Shown here: one piece after another, positions 31,527 to 41,314 of the stretch
Numbering within the stretch: position 1 is the first letter of the stretch
Layout of the letters: the number at the start of each line of letters is the position of its first letter
Source of the DNA: Pedobacter aquatilis
GTDB taxonomy: Bacteria; Bacteroidota; Bacteroidia; Sphingobacteriales; Sphingobacteriaceae
NCBI RefSeq assembly: GCF_030409415.1
Contig: NZ_JAUFPW010000035.1
Span: 248,001 to 312,000 of the forward strand
Direction: 5' to 3'
Length of the DNA: 64,000 nt
The notes under the pieces: generated by a model
Database searches by the model: none
What the model saw: the letters and a program-made list of their open reading frames with translations, nothing else
What the model was told of the DNA's origin: nothing
Made by a program: the position numbers and the translations under genes

Positions 31527-34500
31527 ATGAAGTTTTTGATTAGAATATTTATTGTTGTTTCGCTTTTTTTTGTGGTAAATGCTTTTGGGCAAACTGCCAT
31601 CAGAAAAGATATTTCGCTAAATAATCACTGGCAAAGTATTGCCGATGCAAAAAATATAAAGGCATTTGATGGATTCCATCTTGCGGGATATAATACCTCA
31701 AAATGGCAAAATGTAAATGTTCCGCATAATTGGGATCAGTACGAAGGTTATCAGCGAAAACTTCATGGTAATAAACATGGTTATGCCTGGTATCGAAAAT
31801 CATTCAAAACCAATGAAAAACCTATTGGTAAACGATTTTTTCTTTATTTTGAGGGCGTTGGTTCTTATGCCACAATTTGGTTAAATGGTAAAAAAGTTGG
31901 CTATCATGCAGGCGGCAGAACAACTTTTACGCTTGATGTTACTTCATCTATCAAATTAAAGAATCAATCAAATATTTTAGCTGTTCGGGCAGATCATCCC
32001 GCAAATATTCAGGATTTGCCTTGGGTTGATGGCGGTTGCTCAACCGAACGCGGCTTTTCTGAAGGTTCTCAGCCAATGGGTATTTTCCGTCCGGTTCATT
32101 TAATTGTTACCAATGAGGTACGGATTGAACCATTTGGCGTTCACATCTGGAATGATAACAAAGTTTCGGAAAAATCAGCTGTTTTAAATATCAAAAGCAC
32201 TATTAAAAATTATGCTTCATCAGCAAAAGAGATTACGGTTTTAAATCAGCTTCTTGATGCGGATATGAAAGTTGTGGATGAACAAAAAAGCGTGATAAAG
32301 GCATCGGCTGGTAAAGAAATCAATGTAAAGCAAAAGACAAAGGAGCTTATAAATCCCAAGCTTTGGTCGTTAGAAAATCCATATCTCTACACTTTAAAAA
32401 CAACTGTTTTATCTAACGGAAAAATTATAGATGAGATAAATACGCCTTATGGAATTCGTTGGATTAGCTGGCCAATTGGCGAAAATGCAAATCAAAAGCA
32501 ATTTTACTTAAATGGAAAACCAGTTTTTATAAATGGTATTGCAGAATATGAGCACTTAATCGGGCAAAGTCATGCTTTTAGTAGCGAGCAGATAAAATCC
32601 CGTGTTAAGCAAATAAAAGCTGCGGGGTTTAATGCCTTTCGTGATGCCCACCAACCGCATAATTTAGAATATCAAACCCATTGGGATAAGATGGGCATAC
32701 TTTCGTGGACGCAAATGGCAGCACATATTTGGTATGATACGCCCGAATTTAGAAAGAACTTCAAGACGCTTCTGGTTGATTGGGTTAAGGAGCGCAGAAA
32801 TAGTCCGTCGGTAGTGCTTTGGGGTTTGGAAAATGAAAGCACTTTGCCCGAAGATTTTGCCAGAGAATGCACTGAACTGATTATAAAACTCGATCCGACT
32901 GCATCATCGCAAAGAAAAGTTACAACCTGCAATGGCGGTAAAGGTACGGATTGGGATGTACCGCAAAACTGGACTGGAACCTACGGCGGCAATCCGCAAA
33001 CTTATGGTGATGACTTGCAGAAGCAAGTTTTAGTTGGAGAATATGGTGCCTGGCGAACAATAGACTTACACAAACTCGCCGCAGGCGAAAAAGGTTATAC
33101 CGAAAATGCCATGACCGATTTAATGGAAACAAAAGTTAGACTTGCAGAATCTGTAAAAGATAAAACCGCAGGGCATTTCTTTTGGCTTTATAGCTCGCAT
33201 GATAACCCGGGTAGGGTACAAGGCGGCGAAGGTTTAAGAGATATTGATAGGATTGGTCCGGTAAATTATAAAGGCATGTTTACCCCATGGGAAGAACCAA
33301 CTGATGTTTTTTACATGTTCAGGGCGAATTATGCACCAAAAGAAAGCGAACCGATGGTATATATTGTTTCACACACCTGGCCTAACCGATGGAATAATCC
33401 TGGTATAAAAGATAGCATAGTAGTTTATTCGAACTGCGATGAGGTGGAACTTTTTAATGATTATAATCAAGAATCTTTAGGTAAACAAAAGCGAGGTGGC
33501 ATTGGAACACATTTTCAATGGAATAAGCCTAATGTAAAATATAATGTGCTTTATGCAGTTGGTTATGTAAACGGAAAACCTGTTGCAAAGGATTATATTC
33601 TTCTAAATAACCTGCCGAAATCGCCGCATTTTGATAGCCTTTACAACATAAAAACCGAGGTTAATTTAGCTGAAGCTGATTACAATTACGTGTATCGTTT
33701 AAATTGTGGCGGAACTGATTTTATCGATTCAAGTGGTTTTAAGTGGTTTGCAGATAGAAATTTAAGCGATAAAAAAAGTTTCGGTTCAACATCGTGGACA
33801 AAGGATTTTAAAGGTATCCCTTCTTTTTTTGCAAGTCAGCGGAGAACATTTGACCCGATAAAAGGCACCAAAGACTGGTCGCTATTTCAAACGTTCCGTT
33901 ATGGAAGAGATAAACTCAATTATCATTTTCCACTTCCGGATGGCGAATATTTAGTAGAGCTTTATTTTATTGAGCCCTGGTTAAATACTGGTGGTGGAAT
34001 GGATGCTTCAGGAATGCGTTTATTTGATGTGGCTTTTAATCAGCAAAAGGTTATTATGGATTTGGATATTTTTAAAGAAGTCGGTCATGATGCAGCATTA
34101 AAAAAATCTATAAAATTTTACGTAAAAGGTGGCGCATTGGATATTTCGTTTCCGCAAATTAAATCAGGACAAGCATTAATTTCTGCCATCGCGATAGCAA
34201 GTTTGAAGAAAAATATAAAGCCTGCACCGCAAACTAAATCTATAATTAAAGAAAATGATGATGTTTTAATTTTAGATTGGATGGATATTGGCGATAAACA
34301 GTTTGCTGATGAGTCAACGGAATTTACATCATTGCCATCAAATTTTTATGGATCTGAATGGATTAAAACGTCCAATAAGAACCAACAAAAACAAAGCTTC
34401 ACATTGAATGAAACCTCTGATGTTTTTGTAATACTTGATGCATCCATCAAAAATAAATTAGACTGGCTGGCTGATTTTGAAGATACCAAAACTGTTGCTG

Positions 34501-35039
34501 AAAATAGTGTTGGTGCAAGTTTTAAAGTTTATCGTAAAAGATTTAAAAAAGACAGTAGGGTTAAGTTAGGTTTAAATCCAAGCGATGCTTTTATGTATTC
34601 TGTTGTGGTTATTCCACCTACTGAGTTGGAGCCTGCTTATGATTTAAAAACAACAACAAGTTATAAAGCTACCGATGCCAAATTAATTGGAGATGGTATC
34701 GTTAAAGAAGATTTAATGGACAAACAAAGGGTGATTTTCAAAACTCAGGCTGGGGATACCTTAGAATGGAGTATTTGGGTTGGCGTTGCCGATACGTATT
34801 CACTAACTATCAAATATCATAATCCATCAAATAAAAATCTGAAAGCAAAACTGGAGTTTTTATCTGCCGATGGCACCATAATGAAAACTGAAATGGCTGA
34901 GTTTGCACCCACAAAAGCCGGTAAATGGAATTACCTTAATACTAATACCGGAAGTATGATTAATGCCGGTAACTATAAATTGAGAATCGTTGCTGTAGAT
35001 TCTAAAGATTTAGCCATTGATGCACTGGACGTTCAGTAA
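31527..35039 (+). CDS. GH2 glycosidase with malectin-like and C-terminal carbohydrate-binding domains
   Basis: 1,170 residues from the ATG at 31527, which starts a clean signal peptide (MKFLIRIFIVVSLFFVVNAF); an ATG at 31509 would add six. Domains: GH2 jelly roll (about 30-200), immunoglobulin-like (200-310), TIM barrel (310-640) with acid/base E437 in WGLENES and nucleophile E505 in LVGEYGAW, then a GH2 tail. A malectin-like domain starts near 720 (YRLNCGGTDFIDSSG, GEYLVELYFIEPWLNTG), and a CBM6-like domain lies near the end (FKTQAGDTLEWSIWVGVADT). A beta-galactosidase or related activity is likely. The 1,170 residues are near the upper end for GH2. Confidence 0.88.
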   Translation: MKFLIRIFIVVSLFFVVNAFGQTAIRKDISLNNHWQSIADAKNIKAFDGFHLAGYNTSKWQNVNVPHNWDQYEGYQRKLHGNKHGYAWYRKSFKTNEKPIGKRFFLYFEGVGSYATIWLNGKKVGYHAGGRTTFTLDVTSSIKLKNQSNILAVRADHPANIQDLPWVDGGCSTERGFSEGSQPMGIFRPVHLIVTNEVRIEPFGVHIWNDNKVSEKSAVLNIKSTIKNYASSAKEITVLNQLLDADMKVVDEQKSVIKASAGKEINVKQKTKELINPKLWSLENPYLYTLKTTVLSNGKIIDEINTPYGIRWISWPIGENANQKQFYLNGKPVFINGIAEYEHLIGQSHAFSSEQIKSRVKQIKAAGFNAFRDAHQPHNLEYQTHWDKMGILSWTQMAAHIWYDTPEFRKNFKTLLVDWVKERRNSPSVVLWGLENESTLPEDFARECTELIIKLDPTASSQRKVTTCNGGKGTDWDVPQNWTGTYGGNPQTYGDDLQKQVLVGEYGAWRTIDLHKLAAGEKGYTENAMTDLMETKVRLAESVKDKTAGHFFWLYSSHDNPGRVQGGEGLRDIDRIGPVNYKGMFTPWEEPTDVFYMFRANYAPKESEPMVYIVSHTWPNRWNNPGIKDSIVVYSNCDEVELFNDYNQESLGKQKRGGIGTHFQWNKPNVKYNVLYAVGYVNGKPVAKDYILLNNLPKSPHFDSLYNIKTEVNLAEADYNYVYRLNCGGTDFIDSSGFKWFADRNLSDKKSFGSTSWTKDFKGIPSFFASQRRTFDPIKGTKDWSLFQTFRYGRDKLNYHFPLPDGEYLVELYFIEPWLNTGGGMDASGMRLFDVAFNQQKVIMDLDIFKEVGHDAALKKSIKFYVKGGALDISFPQIKSGQALISAIAIASLKKNIKPAPQTKSIIKENDDVLILDWMDIGDKQFADESTEFTSLPSNFYGSEWIKTSNKNQQKQSFTLNETSDVFVILDASIKNKLDWLADFEDTKTVAENSVGASFKVYRKRFKKDSRVKLGLNPSDAFMYSVVVIPPTELEPAYDLKTTTSYKATDAKLIGDGIVKEDLMDKQRVIFKTQAGDTLEWSIWVGVADTYSLTIKYHNPSNKNLKAKLEFLSADGTIMKTEMAEFAPTKAGKWNYLNTNTGSMINAGNYKLRIVAVDSKDLAIDALDVQ

Positions 35040-35159
35040 GTAATTTCACAAGCCTTAAGAAGATAATATGATACAATATGTGGCGAAAATCTTATATTAA
35101 TCTTGATTCTTAGTCGTGCATATTTGTTTTAACCAAATTAATAAACGAGCCAATAGATA

Positions 35160-36722
35160 ATGAAGGGTTTACCTGTATTCGATCTTGCAATCATCTTCAT
35201 ATATCTTGTTGGAATGATATTAGTTGGGGTTTATTTCTCTAGAAAAAACAAAAATTCCGAACAATTTACGAAAGCTTCGGGCCTCATTCCCGGATGGGCA
35301 ATAGGTTTATCAATTTATGCTACATTTTTAAGTAGTAACACATTTTTAGGTGTGCCAGGAAAAGCATTCGGTGGCAATTGGAATGCATTTGTATTTAGTA
35401 TTTCTATGCCTTTGGCGGCGTGGATTGCCTCAAAATATTTCGTTCCTTTTTACCGTGGTACAGGTGAAATATCAGCTTATACCCATTTGGAACATCGTTT
35501 CGGTGCTTGGGCAAGGGTATATGCAGTTGTTTGTTTTCTTTTAACACAGCTGGCAAGAATGGGTTCGATATTTTTTGGAATAGCATTGAGCCTGCAAGCT
35601 TTAACTGGTTATTCAATGCAAATGATAATGATTGTAATGGGGATTTCAATCATTATTTACACAGTTTTAGGAGGAATTGAAGCTGTTATCTGGACTGAAG
35701 TGGTACAAGCTGTGGTTAAAACTTTTGGTGCTTTGCTTATCCTTTATTTAATTGTTACGAATATGCCCGGAGGCGTATCTAAGGTAATTGAGATAGGTAA
35801 AAGTGCTGATAAATTCAGTTTGGGTAGCTTTTCTCCAGATTTTGTAAGTTCATCCTTCTGGGTGGTTTTGCTTTACGGTTTTTTTATAAACCTGAATAAT
35901 TTTGGAATGGATCAGAATTATGTGCAACGCTACCATACCGCATCATCAAGTAAGGCAGCTTCCAAATCAATTTGGCTATGTGTGTGGTTATACATCCCGG
36001 CTTCGTTGTTGTTCTTTATTATAGGATCTTGCTTGTATGCTTACTACGAAGTTAACCCTGAATTGGTACAATCTATCAAGCATCAAGTAGCGATTGAAAG
36101 ATTGCCGGTTGGTACATCAGCTACCCAAATTTTAGCTTTAGAAAACACGCTTAAACCTGCTGATTATGGTGACAAGATTATGCCTCATTTTATGGTCACC
36201 AAGATTCCGGTGGGTTTGGTTGGATTAATCGTTTCGGCAATATTATCTGCGGCAATGAGCACCATAAGTTCAGGTATGAATGCTTCTGCTACGGTATTTT
36301 CGGTTGATATTTACAAGCGTTACATAAAATCGGACATCACCGAGAAACAAAATTTATCGCTTTTACATATTGCAACCGTAGGTTTTGGGTTAGCAGGGAT
36401 GATTGCTGGCATCGCCATGATTGGCGTAAAAAGTATTTTAGATGTTTGGTGGCAACTATCGGGCATTTTTGCAGCAGGTATGTTGGGCTTATTTTTACTC
36501 GGGATGGTGAGTAAACAAACCAAAAATCACGAAGCCATAATTGCAACAATTATTGGCATACTGGTTATCATTTGGATGACTTTATCTTCTTTTCTGCCAA
36601 CAGATTTAGAAGCTTTCAGATATCCATTACATCAAAATATGATTATTGTTGTAGGTACATTAACAATATTTCTTGTTGGTGTGGCATTAACAAAACTAAA
36701 AAATAGAAGACAAGCTAATTGA
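35160..36722 (+). CDS. Sodium:solute symporter (SSS family), sugar-type
   Basis: 520 residues with about 13-14 transmembrane helices. SSS signatures are seen: SEQFTKASGLIPGWAIGLSI, YATFLSSNTFLGVPGKAFGG, YTVLGGIEAVIWTEVVQAVV and the GLIVSAILSAAMSTISSGMN core near residue 360. It imports a monosaccharide or sugar acid with Na+ across the inner membrane. It lies directly before an aldolase-family gene (58 bp), so it probably brings in the substrate of that lyase. Confidence 0.9.
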   Translation: MKGLPVFDLAIIFIYLVGMILVGVYFSRKNKNSEQFTKASGLIPGWAIGLSIYATFLSSNTFLGVPGKAFGGNWNAFVFSISMPLAAWIASKYFVPFYRGTGEISAYTHLEHRFGAWARVYAVVCFLLTQLARMGSIFFGIALSLQALTGYSMQMIMIVMGISIIIYTVLGGIEAVIWTEVVQAVVKTFGALLILYLIVTNMPGGVSKVIEIGKSADKFSLGSFSPDFVSSSFWVVLLYGFFINLNNFGMDQNYVQRYHTASSSKAASKSIWLCVWLYIPASLLFFIIGSCLYAYYEVNPELVQSIKHQVAIERLPVGTSATQILALENTLKPADYGDKIMPHFMVTKIPVGLVGLIVSAILSAAMSTISSGMNASATVFSVDIYKRYIKSDITEKQNLSLLHIATVGFGLAGMIAGIAMIGVKSILDVWWQLSGIFAAGMLGLFLLGMVSKQTKNHEAIIATIIGILVIIWMTLSSFLPTDLEAFRYPLHQNMIIVVGTLTIFLVGVALTKLKNRRQAN

Positions 36723-36780
36723 GGTTTTTAAAATCTTATCTCGGCATTATTTAATTACAAATTTACCATATCACAATATA

Positions 36781-37713
36781 ATGGAAAACTCACAAAAAGG
36801 GTTCATCCCGGTTATGCTCACGCCATTTTTAAGCAACGGAAATATAGATTATCCGGCTCTTACACAGTTAACTGAGATTTATTTACAAGCTGGTTCTTCG
36901 GGATTATTTGCCAATTGTTTATCGAGCGAAATGTTTGAATTATCAGATAAGGAAAGAATTGATGCAATTGAACATGTTATCGATGTTGTAAACGGAGCAG
37001 TACCTGTGGTTGCAACCGGTACATTTGGTGGCGCAATTTCGAAACAGGCAGATTTTGTAAAAAGGGTAAATGATACTGGCGTTGAAGCTGTTATCGCCAT
37101 TACAAGTTTGCTTGCAGAAGAAAATCAAGAGGATAAGGTTTTTGGTGATAATGTATACGATTTATTAAAGCAAACAGATAACATTCCTATCGGATTTTAC
37201 GAATGCCCGGTTCCATACAAAAGGGTAATTAAGCCCACACAATTGGCCGATTTTGTTTCGACAGGACGCGTGATTTATCATAAAGATACCAGCTTGGATT
37301 TGACCCAAATAAAGGATAAAATCAATTTAACTAAAGATTATAACTTTGGCTTATACGATGCCTATATCGTTCATGCGGTTGAATCATTAAAATCTGGTTC
37401 AGCAGGTTTATCTTGTATTCAAGGGAATTATTTTCCAGAGTTAATTGTTTGGCTTTGCGACCATTATAATGATGAGACACTTAAAGAAGAAGTTGCTATA
37501 GTTCAACAATTTTTAATTGATAATATGGATGTAATGCACAATGTTTATCCTATAGTTTCTAAGTATTTTCTGCAAAAAAGAGGATTAGATATTTCTACTT
37601 TTACAAGAAGAGATGTGGGGGCTTTTACACCGAGTATAGTTAAAGAAGTTGAGAAATTATTTGATGATTATACAGCTTTAAGAAGCGATTTGAATATTCA
37701 GGTTTATATTTAA
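36781..37713 (+). CDS. DapA/NanA-family lyase, probable 2-keto-3-deoxy sugar acid aldolase
   Basis: 310 residues, class I aldolase barrel. PVMLTPFLSNGNIDYPAL opens the fold; FANCLSSEMFELSDKER replaces the usual GTTGE loop; YECPVPYKR holds the active-site Tyr near residue 140; and the Schiff-base Lys is in VIYHKDTS near residue 165. The altered substrate loop argues against diaminopimelate synthesis. The neighbours, a symporter upstream and a pectin PUL around it, favour cleavage of a 2-keto-3-deoxy acid from pectin sugars; Kdo and Dha of RG-II are attractive candidates but unproven. Confidence 0.8.
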   Translation: MENSQKGFIPVMLTPFLSNGNIDYPALTQLTEIYLQAGSSGLFANCLSSEMFELSDKERIDAIEHVIDVVNGAVPVVATGTFGGAISKQADFVKRVNDTGVEAVIAITSLLAEENQEDKVFGDNVYDLLKQTDNIPIGFYECPVPYKRVIKPTQLADFVSTGRVIYHKDTSLDLTQIKDKINLTKDYNFGLYDAYIVHAVESLKSGSAGLSCIQGNYFPELIVWLCDHYNDETLKEEVAIVQQFLIDNMDVMHNVYPIVSKYFLQKRGLDISTFTRRDVGAFTPSIVKEVEKLFDDYTALRSDLNIQVYI

Positions 37714-37725
37714 GCTAAATAACTT

Positions 37726-37806
37726 CGTCATTGCGATGTACGAAGCAATCTATTTCGTGAGATTGCTTCCCCGAAGTATCGGGACAAGCTGTGCCTTGCA
37801 ATGACG
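37726..37806. repeat. Dispersed inverted repeat, family A copy 4
   Basis: Left arm CGTCATTGCGATGTACGAAG, right arm GAGATTGCTTCCCCGAAG then TATCGGGACAAGCTGTGCC and TTGCAATGACG. The right arm holds the same extra GGGA-type stretch seen in the left arm of copy 3, in reverse orientation. It lies between converging genes. Confidence 0.8.
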
Positions 37807-37870
37807 GAAATGCTAAAAATGATTTGCCGTGTAAATATGCCAATCTGTAAATCTGTGGCGAAAAATAATA

Positions 37871-38740
37871 CTAATTCAAGTACTTCCGTTTATAATCCAA
37901 TGGTGTCATTCCGGTAACTTTTTTAAAGTGCCTGTAAAAGTTCGATACATTGTTAAAACCGCAGTCGAAACAAATCATTTCAGTAGGTAACTTATTTTCA
38001 ATCAGGAATCTGCAAGCATGGCTAACTCTTATTTCAATCAGAAAATCATAATAGGTTTTTTTAGTCATGAGTTTAAAATAGCGGCAGAATGAAGTTACGC
38101 TTAGGTTACTTAACGATGCAACTTCCTCTAAAGTGATGTCCTTTTTATAATTACTAAGCGTATAATTACAAATTTTATTGATACGGAGCGTTTCCGATTC
38201 GTTAGATTGATAAAAGGTGTTGGAACTTGCCACAATACTTTCAAACTCATCTGTTTCGGCTAAAGTCTTTAAAATCGATAGTAAGATGATGATTCTGTCG
38301 ATATTGGTCGCATTAACGGCTTTCGTCATAAGTTCAACCAGTTTTTCCTTTGCTTCACCGTTGATAACCATTCCACTTTTAGCCTTTTCAAATAGCTTGG
38401 GAATTAAATAAGCCTCAGGTAAATTAATCAAGTATTTGCCCAAACAATCTGGCAAAAAATGTATAACCATTGCTTCGGTATTAAAGTCTGAATTGTTTTG
38501 GAAATATTCATCTTTACAACGCCAGGTATGAGGCAAATTTTCACCTATTAAAACCATTTCTCCAGGCTCAAAATTACTGATGTTATCGCCAACAAAACGA
38601 ACCCCTTCACCCTTGATTACATAGTGCAATTCCAGCTCCGGATGGTAGTGCCAAATGTTGCCGAAATTTGGCTTATTATCATGCCGAATACTGAATGAAC
38701 TTTGAAGCGTTACAGGAACTTTGTGGAAATGAGGTTTCAT
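37871..38740 (-). CDS. AraC-family regulator with cupin sensor domain
   Basis: 289 residues. The N-terminal cupin has IWHYHPELELHYVIKGEGVR, GEMVLIGENLPHTW and the metal/ligand histidines typical of sugar-sensing AraC proteins. The C-terminal DNA-binding part starts near residue 190 (ITLEEVASLSNLSVTSFCRY, FDCGFNNVSNFYRHFKKVTG, MTPLDYKRKYL). It lies between two plus-strand PUL blocks and is divergent from the isomerase-SusC operon, which it may control. No hybrid two-component or ECF sigma/anti-sigma pair is present in the window, so this is the most likely local PUL regulator. Confidence 0.88.
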   Translation of the reverse strand: MKPHFHKVPVTLQSSFSIRHDNKPNFGNIWHYHPELELHYVIKGEGVRFVGDNISNFEPGEMVLIGENLPHTWRCKDEYFQNNSDFNTEAMVIHFLPDCLGKYLINLPEAYLIPKLFEKAKSGMVINGEAKEKLVELMTKAVNATNIDRIIILLSILKTLAETDEFESIVASSNTFYQSNESETLRINKICNYTLSNYKKDITLEEVASLSNLSVTSFCRYFKLMTKKTYYDFLIEIRVSHACRFLIENKLPTEMICFDCGFNNVSNFYRHFKKVTGMTPLDYKRKYLN

Positions 38741-38823
38741 GATTTTAATAAAAAATATTTGGTTAAAATAACGCTTCGGTTTTTGCGAAACATGAACGTA
38801 TCTTGGCTAAAGATAGGCTCTTT

Positions 38824-38838
38824 TAGGATAACATCCTA
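38824..38838. promoter_or_regulatory. Candidate operator TAGGAT-N3-ATCCTA
   Basis: Perfect 6-base arms, three-base spacer, in the 229-base divergent region between the AraC gene and the isomerase-susCD operon. AraC proteins more often bind direct repeats, so its role is uncertain. Confidence 0.3.
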
Positions 38839-38969
38839 TATAAATTTGATAAAAACTACCATAAATTAACTATTTTGATTGTTGAGTTTTGTATATAGCC
38901 ACTCAGGCATAAACCAAAATATAAACCGGCAAATTATTTTCATATAAATATTTTGTTCATTAATGAATT

Positions 38970-40601
38970 ATGAAGCACGCAAAATTAAGCGAGATTTTAC
39001 TTGTTTGCAGTGGTGATTTACGGCTTTCGGCAAACCAAAATTGCTGGCCGGCACAACTCGAAATGGAGCAAAAATTGACGGCCGAAATCGAAAAATTTGG
39101 GTGGTCGGTTAAGCGTGCTCATGAGTACAATTCAACAAAAAAACACGGCTTCATAGATTCGCAAAGAATGGGCATTGATATCTTTAGAAATATCGACCCA
39201 AAACAACCCTTAATTGTTGCCGAAAGTGTATGGCAATATTCGCATCACGTACTGGCCGGATTAACTACTCATAAAGGGCCAATTTTAACTGTTGCAAACT
39301 GGAGCGGACAATGGCCTGGATTAGTTGGCATGTTGAACTTAAATGGTTGCTTAACTAAAGCTGGCATTGCTTACAGTACACTCTGGAGCGAAAATTTTGA
39401 TGATGATTTCTTTAGTGAAGGCTTACAGGAATGGTTATCTACAGGAAAAATCAGTTACGACCAAAGTCATGTTCAAAGCTTTAACTTAAGCAAAATACCA
39501 GCTGCCGATGATAAAAAGGGCAGAGCTTTTGCTCGTGGGTTAAGAGAACGCAAAGTTATTATGGGCGTTTTTGATGAAGGTTGCATGGGCATGTACAATG
39601 CCATTATTCCTGATGAGCTTTTGCATAAAACTGGTTTCTTTAAAGAACGATTGAGTCAATCGGCACTTTATGCAGCTATGCTAGACGTTACAAATGCAGA
39701 AGCTGAAAATGTTTTAGATTGGTTATTGAAAAAAGGAATGACCTTTAACTGGGGTACCAAAGAAGAAGTTCATCTAACAAAAAAACAAACTTTGGAGCAA
39801 TGTAAAATGTACATCGCAGCTTTACGTATTGCTGATGATTTTAGTTGCGATACCATCGGAATTCAATATCAGCAAGGCTTAAAAGATTTAACCGTGGCCA
39901 GCGATTTGGTTGAAGGCTTATTAAATAATGAAGACCGACCTCCGGTTTTCTCAAAAGCAGGCAAAGAACTTTATGCCAAAAAAGCATTACCACATTTTAA
40001 CGAAGTTGATGAATGCGCTGGCTTAGATGCTTTGCTTACCTATTGTTTGTGGAAAGAACTTGGAATGACCGGAGAAAATACATTGCATGATATTCGGTGG
40101 GGAGAACATTACAAAGGCGAAGCCATTGACGATTTTGTTTGGCTATTCTTAATTTCCGGTGCAGCACCACCAGCTCATTTTATTGATGGTTATGCGGGTG
40201 CTAGCAGCGACAGACAACCGCCAATGTATTTTAGGTTGGGTGGTGGTTCGTTAAAAGGTATCAGCAAGCCTGGATTTATTGTTTGGAGTAGGGTTTATAT
40301 AATAGATAATGAATTACATTGCGATTTAGGCGTAGGCGAAGTTGTAGAACTTCCTAAAGCTGAAACTGAAAGAAGATGGAACAATACAACACCAGAGTGG
40401 CCGATTATGCATGCGGTTTTGAAAGGTGTAACCCGCGACCAGATGATGGCCAGACATAAAGCAAACCACATTCAGGTTGTATATACAAATTATGAAGCTA
40501 ATGCACACGAGGCCTGCAGAATTAAAGCAGCTGCTTTGGATGAATTAGGCTTAAAAGTTCACTTTTGTGGTGATGTAAAATTGATTAAAAATAGAAATTA
40601 G
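38970..40601 (+). CDS. L-fucose/L-arabinose isomerase-like protein
   Basis: 543 residues, no signal peptide. The N-terminal part has the Rossmann-like domain of FucI/AraA-type isomerases (VCSGDLRLSANQNCWPAQ, PLIVAESVWQYSHHVLAG, GPILTVANWSGQWPGLVG), and the middle has GVFDEGCMGMYNAIIP, with an acidic residue suited to Mn binding, and SCDTIGIQYQQGLKD. EVDECAGLDALLTYCLWKEL and HFIDGYAGASSDRQPPMY follow. Overall similarity to well-studied FucI looks distant, so the sugar is not assigned. It is the first gene of the operon that leads into DUF3826 and SusC. Confidence 0.7.
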   Translation: MKHAKLSEILLVCSGDLRLSANQNCWPAQLEMEQKLTAEIEKFGWSVKRAHEYNSTKKHGFIDSQRMGIDIFRNIDPKQPLIVAESVWQYSHHVLAGLTTHKGPILTVANWSGQWPGLVGMLNLNGCLTKAGIAYSTLWSENFDDDFFSEGLQEWLSTGKISYDQSHVQSFNLSKIPAADDKKGRAFARGLRERKVIMGVFDEGCMGMYNAIIPDELLHKTGFFKERLSQSALYAAMLDVTNAEAENVLDWLLKKGMTFNWGTKEEVHLTKKQTLEQCKMYIAALRIADDFSCDTIGIQYQQGLKDLTVASDLVEGLLNNEDRPPVFSKAGKELYAKKALPHFNEVDECAGLDALLTYCLWKELGMTGENTLHDIRWGEHYKGEAIDDFVWLFLISGAAPPAHFIDGYAGASSDRQPPMYFRLGGGSLKGISKPGFIVWSRVYIIDNELHCDLGVGEVVELPKAETERRWNNTTPEWPIMHAVLKGVTRDQMMARHKANHIQVVYTNYEANAHEACRIKAAALDELGLKVHFCGDVKLIKNRN

Positions 40602-40606
40602 AAAAT

Positions 40607-41281
40607 ATGAGATTAGGGATTATAGCGGTGCTTTTAGTAACATTTACCTCTTTCAACGCAATTGCACAAAATAATATATCAGCAGAAGAAAAAGCAAAGT
40701 ATGTAAAGGCAATTACAGAAAGAGCTGATAAAATTGTAGCTACGCTTGATGTAAAGGATAGTAAAAAATCTGAATCGGTTAGAAATACCATCAGAGACCA
40801 ATACAGCAATTTGAATGATATTTACATTATTCGCGATGCGAAATTGAAAGAAATAAAGGAGAAGAATGCAGATAATAAAGTAGAAAGAGATTCTGCAATT
40901 GCAAAGCAAAACCGGGTTACAGAAGCTTCATTGGCGAAACTTCATAAAAAATATATTGATAAACTGGCCTCTAATTTAACTGAAAGTCAGATAGAGCAAG
41001 TTAAAAACGGAATGACTTACAATGTTTTGCCGATTACTTATAAAGCATATCAAGAAGAAATCTTAACCCTAACCGATGAACAAAAGAAACAAATCCTAAT
41101 CTGGTTAACCGAAGCCAGAGAACATGCAATGGATGCAGAATCATCAGATAAGAAACATGCCTGGTTCGGAAAATACAAAGGCAGAATTAATAACTATTTA
41201 TCAGCCGCAGGCTACGATTTAAAAAAGGAAGGTATTGAGTGGGAGAAAAGGAGAAAAGCCGCTGCTGAAAAAGCAAACTAA
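40607..41281 (+). CDS. DUF3826 family secreted protein
   Basis: 224 residues with a signal peptide (GIIAVLLVTFTSFNAIAQ). Nearly all helical and lysine-rich: SAEEKAKYVKAITERADKIV, IRDQYSNLNDIYIIRDAKLK, LTESQIEQVKNGMTYNVLPI, and LTDEQKKQILIWLTEAREHA. It matches the DUF3826 pattern, which turns up repeatedly in pectin PULs next to lyases and SusC/D. Function unknown. It starts 5 bases after the isomerase gene and ends 33 before susC. Confidence 0.8.
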   Translation: MRLGIIAVLLVTFTSFNAIAQNNISAEEKAKYVKAITERADKIVATLDVKDSKKSESVRNTIRDQYSNLNDIYIIRDAKLKEIKEKNADNKVERDSAIAKQNRVTEASLAKLHKKYIDKLASNLTESQIEQVKNGMTYNVLPITYKAYQEEILTLTDEQKKQILIWLTEAREHAMDAESSDKKHAWFGKYKGRINNYLSAAGYDLKKEGIEWEKRRKAAAEKAN

Positions 41282-41314
41282 CCGAATAGATTAAAAACTA
41301 ACCAAATAATAAAT

